Shown: one piece after another, positions 60,332 to 64,000 of the stretch
How the letters are laid out: every line of letters begins with the position of its first letter
Position numbering within the stretch: position 1 is the stretch's first letter
Source: CAVQGZ01 sp942491665
GTDB taxonomy: Bacteria > Actinomycetota > Actinomycetes > Jiangellales > Jiangellaceae
Assembly: GCA_942491665.1 (NCBI GenBank)
Contig: CALOBR010000012.1
Span: forward strand, 106,396 to 170,395
Direction: 5' to 3'
DNA length: 64,000 bases
The notes under the pieces: model-generated
Databases searched by the model: none
What the model was told of the DNA's origin: nothing
Seen by the model: the letters and a program-made list of their open reading frames with translations, nothing else
Translations under genes and position numbers: made by a program

Positions 60332-61990
60332 TCAGCCGAGGCCGGCCGCCCGGTAGGCCTGGTAGCTGCTGTTGCCGCCGGAGAGGTTGTAGACGGAGTC
60401 GAATCCGAGGTTGCGCAGAACGTTCTGACCGGCGTTGCCGGTTGTGCCCTTGTTGCAGTAGGTGACCGTGGGCAGCGACGGGTCGAGCTCGCCCACCCGG
60501 TCGCGCAGCTCCTTCAGGGGGACGTTGATCGCGTCGTCCACGTGGGCCTTGGCGTAGTCCGCCGCCGAGCGCACGTCCACGACCTGCCACGACTCCCCGG
60601 CCGCGACCCGGGCGATCAGGTCGGCGGGCGTGATGAGCGGGGCGTGGCCGTTGATCGCCCCGTCCAGGGCCATCCCCGTGTAGTGGACGGGGTCCTTGGT
60701 CGTGGCGAAGGGCGGGGCGTAGGCGAGGTCGAGATGAAACAGGTCGCCGACCGTGGCGCCGAAGCTCAGCGCGGTGGCCAGCACGTCGACCCGCTTGTCG
60801 ACCCCTTGGGGACCGATCACCTGGGCACCGAGCAGCCGGGACGTGGCGCGGTCGGCGACGGCCTTGATGGTCAGCTCCCGACCCCCGAGGTACTCCGAGC
60901 GGTCGGGCTTGATGTTGTGCAGCACCTCGACGTCGTAGCCGGCCTCGCGCGCGGCTGTCTCGGTGAGGCCAGTCTGGCCGACAGCGAGGTCGAAGACGCG
61001 GACGATGGATGTGGCGAGGATGCCTCGGTGCTCCAGCTCGCCGCCGGTGATGACGTGCCCGGCGATGCGTCCCATCTTGTTGGCCGTTGAACCCAGTGGC
61101 ACCCAGACAGGCTCACCGGTGACCGCCGAGTACGACTCCGCGACGTCGCCGACGGCATAGACGCCATCGACCGAGGTACGCATGCGTGCGTCGACGGCAA
61201 CCGCTCCGGTGGGGCCGATCTGAGCCCCGACCTGACGCGCCAGGTCGACGTTGGGTCGCACCCCGACGGCGAGGACGACCAGGTCGGCCGGCACCCGCTC
61301 GCCGTCGATGGTGACTGCCTGCACCGCGTCGTCGGCCTCGATGGCCGACACCGTGCCTGCGGTGCGCAGGTCGACCCCGTTGCCGCGGAGCTCGGCGTCG
61401 ACGCGGGCGGACATGTCCGGGTCCATCCGCGGCATGACGTGACGCTGCTCCTCAACGAGGGTCACGGCAACGCCACGCGCCACGAGCTGCTCGGTCATCT
61501 CCAGGCCGATGTAGCCCCCGCCGACCACCACGGCCCGCTCGGGCTGCCAGCGCTCGGCGAACGCACGGATCTGCTCGGCATCACCGGGCGAACGCAGCGT
61601 GAACACCCCCGCGGCGTCGGCCCCGGGGATGGGCGGGACGATGCTGGACACCCCGGTGGCCAGCACGAGCACGTCGTAGCTGTCGGTGACCGACTCGCCG
61701 GTGTCGAGACGGTGAACCGTCACCGTCCGGGAGCCATGGTCGACCGTCGTGACCTCGTGCCGAGTGTGGATAGCCACCCGGTAGCGCTTGGCGAACCAGG
61801 CGGCGTCGCGAGGGCGCAGGCTCTCGATGTCGTCGACCTCGCCGCCGACGTAGTAGGGCAGCCCGCACCCGGAGTAGGAGACGTCTCGGTCGCGGTCGTA
61901 GATGACGATCTGCGCGTCCTCGGTGTTGCGGCGGGCCTTGGCCGCCACCGAGGTTCCGGCGGCGACTGACCCGACGACCACGATCTTCAT
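60332..61990 (-). CDS. CoA-disulfide reductase-like flavoprotein with C-terminal rhodanese domain
   Basis: A 552-residue FAD enzyme of the single-cysteine CoA-disulfide reductase/NADH-oxidase family fused to a rhodanese domain. FAD motif VVGSVAAGTSVAAK; redox-active Cys42 in YSGCGLPYY; NAD(P)H loop VVVGGGYIGLEM; second FAD motif VYAVGDVAESYS; rhodanese from about 465 with active Cys512 in VTYCNKGTTGNAG. Known CoADR-rhodanese fusions reduce CoA disulfide or persulfide, or polysulfide. In this arsenic operon it may supply reducing thiols or handle arsenic-thiol products; that part is inference. Overlaps the aquaporin gene by ATGA. Confidence 0.9.
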   Translation of the reverse strand: MKIVVVGSVAAGTSVAAKARRNTEDAQIVIYDRDRDVSYSGCGLPYYVGGEVDDIESLRPRDAAWFAKRYRVAIHTRHEVTTVDHGSRTVTVHRLDTGESVTDSYDVLVLATGVSSIVPPIPGADAAGVFTLRSPGDAEQIRAFAERWQPERAVVVGGGYIGLEMTEQLVARGVAVTLVEEQRHVMPRMDPDMSARVDAELRGNGVDLRTAGTVSAIEADDAVQAVTIDGERVPADLVVLAVGVRPNVDLARQVGAQIGPTGAVAVDARMRTSVDGVYAVGDVAESYSAVTGEPVWVPLGSTANKMGRIAGHVITGGELEHRGILATSIVRVFDLAVGQTGLTETAAREAGYDVEVLHNIKPDRSEYLGGRELTIKAVADRATSRLLGAQVIGPQGVDKRVDVLATALSFGATVGDLFHLDLAYAPPFATTKDPVHYTGMALDGAINGHAPLITPADLIARVAAGESWQVVDVRSAADYAKAHVDDAINVPLKELRDRVGELDPSLPTVTYCNKGTTGNAGQNVLRNLGFDSVYNLSGGNSSYQAYRAAGLG

Positions 61991-62721
61991 GGTCGATCTC
62001 CTGACTGCTGAGGTTCGTGGACGGGGTCGGGAAGGTCCAGCGGCTCGGGCACCACCCCGAGGCGCGGGTGGAAGACCTCAGTCAGGCCGGCGCCGACGGC
62101 AGCGCCGACCAGCTGAGCGGCGACGAAGGGCAGCACGGACGCCGGGGCGATCCCGGTGAAGGTGTCGGTGAACATGCGTCCCCACGTCACCGCCGGGTTG
62201 GCGAACGAGGTGGACGAGGTGAAGAAGTAGGCGGCCCCGATCCAGATCGGCACCAGCACGGCGCCCAGGTGGCCGCGCCCCGTGCGGGTCAGCGCCCCGA
62301 TCACCCACACCAGTCCCGCGGTGGCGACCACCTCGCCGAGCAGCAGCCCGGTGCCGCTGCGTTCGTTCGTGGACAGCTCCCAGGAAGGGAGGCCGAACAT
62401 GACGTTTGCCAGCGCCACCCCCAGCAGGGCCCCACCGAGCTGGGCGGTCACGTACCCGGTCGCCTCGCCCGGAGCCATCTCCCGCCGGATGGTCGCGACC
62501 AGGGTGACGGCTGGGTTGAAGTGCGCACCCGAGGTGGGCCCGAGCGTCCAGATCAGCACGCCGAGGGCCGCGATTGTCGACACGGCGTTGATCAGCAACG
62601 CCAGCCCGATGTCGTCGGTGAGGTTCGCCCCCATCACACCCGAGCCGACGACGGCGGCCACGAGCATCCCCGCGCCAAGCGCCTCGGCCGCCAGGCGTCG
62701 AGGCATGCCCGGTTGGGTCAT
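61987..62721 (-). CDS. Aquaporin/aquaglyceroporin (AqpS-like) of the arsenic operon
   Basis: A 244-residue MIP-family channel. The two pore loops are GAHFNPAVT (first NPA) and SFANPAVTWGRMF (second NPA with the selectivity Arg). Six transmembrane helices. In Sinorhizobium meliloti an aquaglyceroporin (AqpS) next to arsC lets arsenite made by ArsC leave the cell down its gradient. The same gene pairing here, with a 4-bp overlap with arsC and no arsenite pump in view, supports that job. Water or glycerol transport cannot be excluded. Confidence 0.9.
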   Translation of the reverse strand: MTQPGMPRRLAAEALGAGMLVAAVVGSGVMGANLTDDIGLALLINAVSTIAALGVLIWTLGPTSGAHFNPAVTLVATIRREMAPGEATGYVTAQLGGALLGVALANVMFGLPSWELSTNERSGTGLLLGEVVATAGLVWVIGALTRTGRGHLGAVLVPIWIGAAYFFTSSTSFANPAVTWGRMFTDTFTGIAPASVLPFVAAQLVGAAVGAGLTEVFHPRLGVVPEPLDLPDPVHEPQQSGDRP

Positions 62722-63383
62722 GCCGAGCGCACCGGCACGTCCAGCTCGGCGAGCAGCGCCTGCACCCGAGCCTCGATCTCGTCGCGGATGGGCCGTACGG
62801 AGTCAACACCCAGCCCTGCGGGGTCAGACAGGTTCCAGTCCTCGTACCGCTTGGCGGGAAAGATGGGGCACGCGTCGCCGCACCCCATGGTGACCACGAC
62901 GTCGGCGGCGCGGACGATCTCGTCGGTCCACGGCTTCGGGAACCCAGTGGTGATGTCGATGCCGATCTCTGCCATCGCCTCGATCGCGGCGGGGTTGACC
63001 TGGGTGGTCGGCTCGGACCCTCCCGACCAGGCGACCGCCCGGTCTTCGGCGTAGTGCTGGAGAAAGCCCATGGCCATCTGCGAGCGGCCTGCGTTGTGCA
63101 CACAGAGGAACAGCACCGTCGGGCGGGAGTCGTCCACCTTGCCCTCGACTTTGGCCAGGGCCGACAACCGGATCTTCGCGAAGCGCTCGGCGAGCAGCGG
63201 CAACCACTGGCCGGTCACGGCGCGGTCGGCGAACTGGTCGTATGAGGAGTAGAGGAACCGCTCGATGGTCTCCAGCGCGAACACGCCGTCGTAGCGCTTC
63301 TGCAGGTTCGTCGCCGCCGCCCGCAGCGCCAGCTGCTGGTCGAGCTCGATGTCAGGCCGCTTGTGCTGCCGTTGCAGGGTCAT
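62718..63383 (-). CDS. arsC: Arsenate reductase (LMW-phosphatase type) with N-terminal helical domain
   Basis: A 221-residue arsenate reductase. The low-molecular-weight phosphatase P-loop is Cys94-x5-Arg100 in FLCVHNAGRSQMA, and the resolving-type cysteines are Cys168 and Cys172 in GCGDACP. The first 80 residues form the three-helix domain (LYSSYDQFADRAV, LPLLAERFAKIRL) found in actinobacterial arsenate-mycothiol transferase or mycoredoxin-linked ArsC proteins. It should reduce As(V) to As(III). It overlaps both neighbours by 4 bp, so the ars genes are tightly coupled. Confidence 0.92.
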   Translation of the reverse strand: MTLQRQHKRPDIELDQQLALRAAATNLQKRYDGVFALETIERFLYSSYDQFADRAVTGQWLPLLAERFAKIRLSALAKVEGKVDDSRPTVLFLCVHNAGRSQMAMGFLQHYAEDRAVAWSGGSEPTTQVNPAAIEAMAEIGIDITTGFPKPWTDEIVRAADVVVTMGCGDACPIFPAKRYEDWNLSDPAGLGVDSVRPIRDEIEARVQALLAELDVPVRSA

Positions 63384-64000
63384 TCCGGCTCTCCGTGTCT
63401 CGTCACCGTCTCAGCCAGTCGGACGACCCGATCGGCCACTGTCTCGTACGCACTCTCGAACGCCTCGGCCGTGCCGACCTGCACGGGGTCGGGCACCGAC
63501 CAGTGCAGGTGCTCCCGACCGGAGTCCTCGAGCTCCTCGTGGGCAGCGTCGCACACCGACACCACGAGGTCACCGGGGCTCATCACGCGATCGGCGAGCA
63601 CCGGCCGCACCCGCCCGAGGCGCAGCCCGTGCCGCCGCGCCACGGCAGCCGCCCCCGGGTTGACCCTCGCCGCCGGCCGGGTGCCACCGGAAGCCACCGG
63701 GACGGCGCTGCGCGTGCGCCACACGGCTGCCGCGAGCTGCGAGCGCGCGGAGTTGTGGGTACAGACGAAGACCACCCGCGGCACCTGCTGCACGAGGGTG
63801 CCGGGCAGAAGACCGTGCAGCTCCCCCGGAACGAGCTGTACGTACGAGCGGCGACGGTCGGCCTCTGACCGCACTCGTCCCACGATGCCTGCGTCCTCGA
63901 GAACGTTCAAGTGATGTGCCAAGAGGTTGCCGGGGATCTCCAGCGTCGCCGCCAGCGCCCCCGGCGAGAGGTCGCCGGCAAGCAGAGCGTCCGCCACGGC
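63380..64000 (-). CDS. ArsR-ArsC fusion (HTH repressor plus LMW phosphatase domain), N-terminus cut by window edge
   Basis: The visible 206 residues start inside an ArsR-type winged HTH (DALLAGDLSPGALAATLEIP, LLAHHLNVLEDAGIVGR, wing RSEADRRRSY) and continue into a LMW-phosphatase/ArsC domain with P-loop VFVCTHNSARSQLAAAV (CX5R). The first helix and start lie beyond 64000. Such fusions could sense and reduce arsenate in one protein, or use the phosphatase domain as ligand sensor. Its stop overlaps arsC by 4 bp, so it leads the operon arsR-arsC fusion, arsC, aquaporin, CoA-disulfide reductase. Confidence 0.88.
   Translation of the reverse strand, partial: AVADALLAGDLSPGALAATLEIPGNLLAHHLNVLEDAGIVGRVRSEADRRRSYVQLVPGELHGLLPGTLVQQVPRVVFVCTHNSARSQLAAAVWRTRSAVPVASGGTRPAARVNPGAAAVARRHGLRLGRVRPVLADRVMSPGDLVVSVCDAAHEELEDSGREHLHWSVPDPVQVGTAEAFESAYETVADRVVRLAETVTRHGEPE

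Overview
This window is chromosomal DNA of a high-GC actinobacterium (Actinomycetota). The GC content is very high throughout, GTG starts are common and some promoters look leaderless. The gene families are typical of the phylum: an MptB-type polyprenol-phosphomannose mannosyltransferase, a mycothiol-dependent isomerase-like protein, a luciferase-like (LLM) monooxygenase, WS/DGAT, a FurA-KatG pair, and an ArsC of the mycothiol-linked type. I cannot fix the genus. No rRNA, tRNA, CRISPR array, intact insertion sequence or phage was seen.

Layout. 1-5.2 kb: a large secreted subtilase cut by the left edge, a maleylpyruvate-isomerase-like protein, and a complete MntA-HepT toxin-antitoxin pair. 5.2-10.5 kb: redox genes, including a glutaredoxin-thioredoxin reductase fusion, tandem pirins, and a small CPVC membrane protein directly behind a perfect CsoR-type operator. 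10.5-19 kb: mixed metabolism, including a GNAT-AAA+ fusion, a GH3 glycosidase next to a tocopherol-cyclase-like protein, and a MarR regulator with its own palindrome. 19-21.5 kb: the overlapping three-gene AmmeMemoRadiSam operon. 21.6-27.6 kb: membrane proteins (CPA-type antiporter, DUF2254, YihY/BrkB) and YciO.

27.8-31.5 kb holds a compact sulfur-handling operon: an excisionase/BldC-type HTH regulator with a PocR-like sensor, an SQR-like flavoprotein, a DUF1641 protein, a DsrC/TusE-type carrier and a DsrE-type thiotransferase. It ends in a perfect 12-bp hairpin. The genes plausibly work as flavoprotein oxidation of sulfide or persulfide feeding a DsrE/DsrC relay. This is the strongest candidate here for a little-described system.

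33-37 kb is a two-component cluster with an unusual sensor kinase that carries a second, degenerate kinase-like half. 37.2-40.3 kb has a deletion-fused ABC transporter relic and two CNNM/CorC-type proteins, followed by a repeat and hairpin cluster (40.3-40.5 kb). FurA-KatG follows, with katG carrying a one-base frameshift. 43.4-51.3 kb covers GerW-like, DUF6544, DUF808, MptB, HemA and DUF1254 genes, with several broken genes concentrated at 47.2-47.8 and 49.2-49.85 kb. 51.4-58.6 kb has a haloalkane dehalogenase-like hydrolase, a nonsense- and frameshift-damaged membrane gene, an ABC exporter and a PlsB-PlsC acyltransferase pair. 58.6-64 kb is an arsenic-resistance island: thioredoxin, permease, ArsR, CoA-disulfide reductase/rhodanese, aquaporin, ArsC, and an ArsR-ArsC fusion cut by the right edge.
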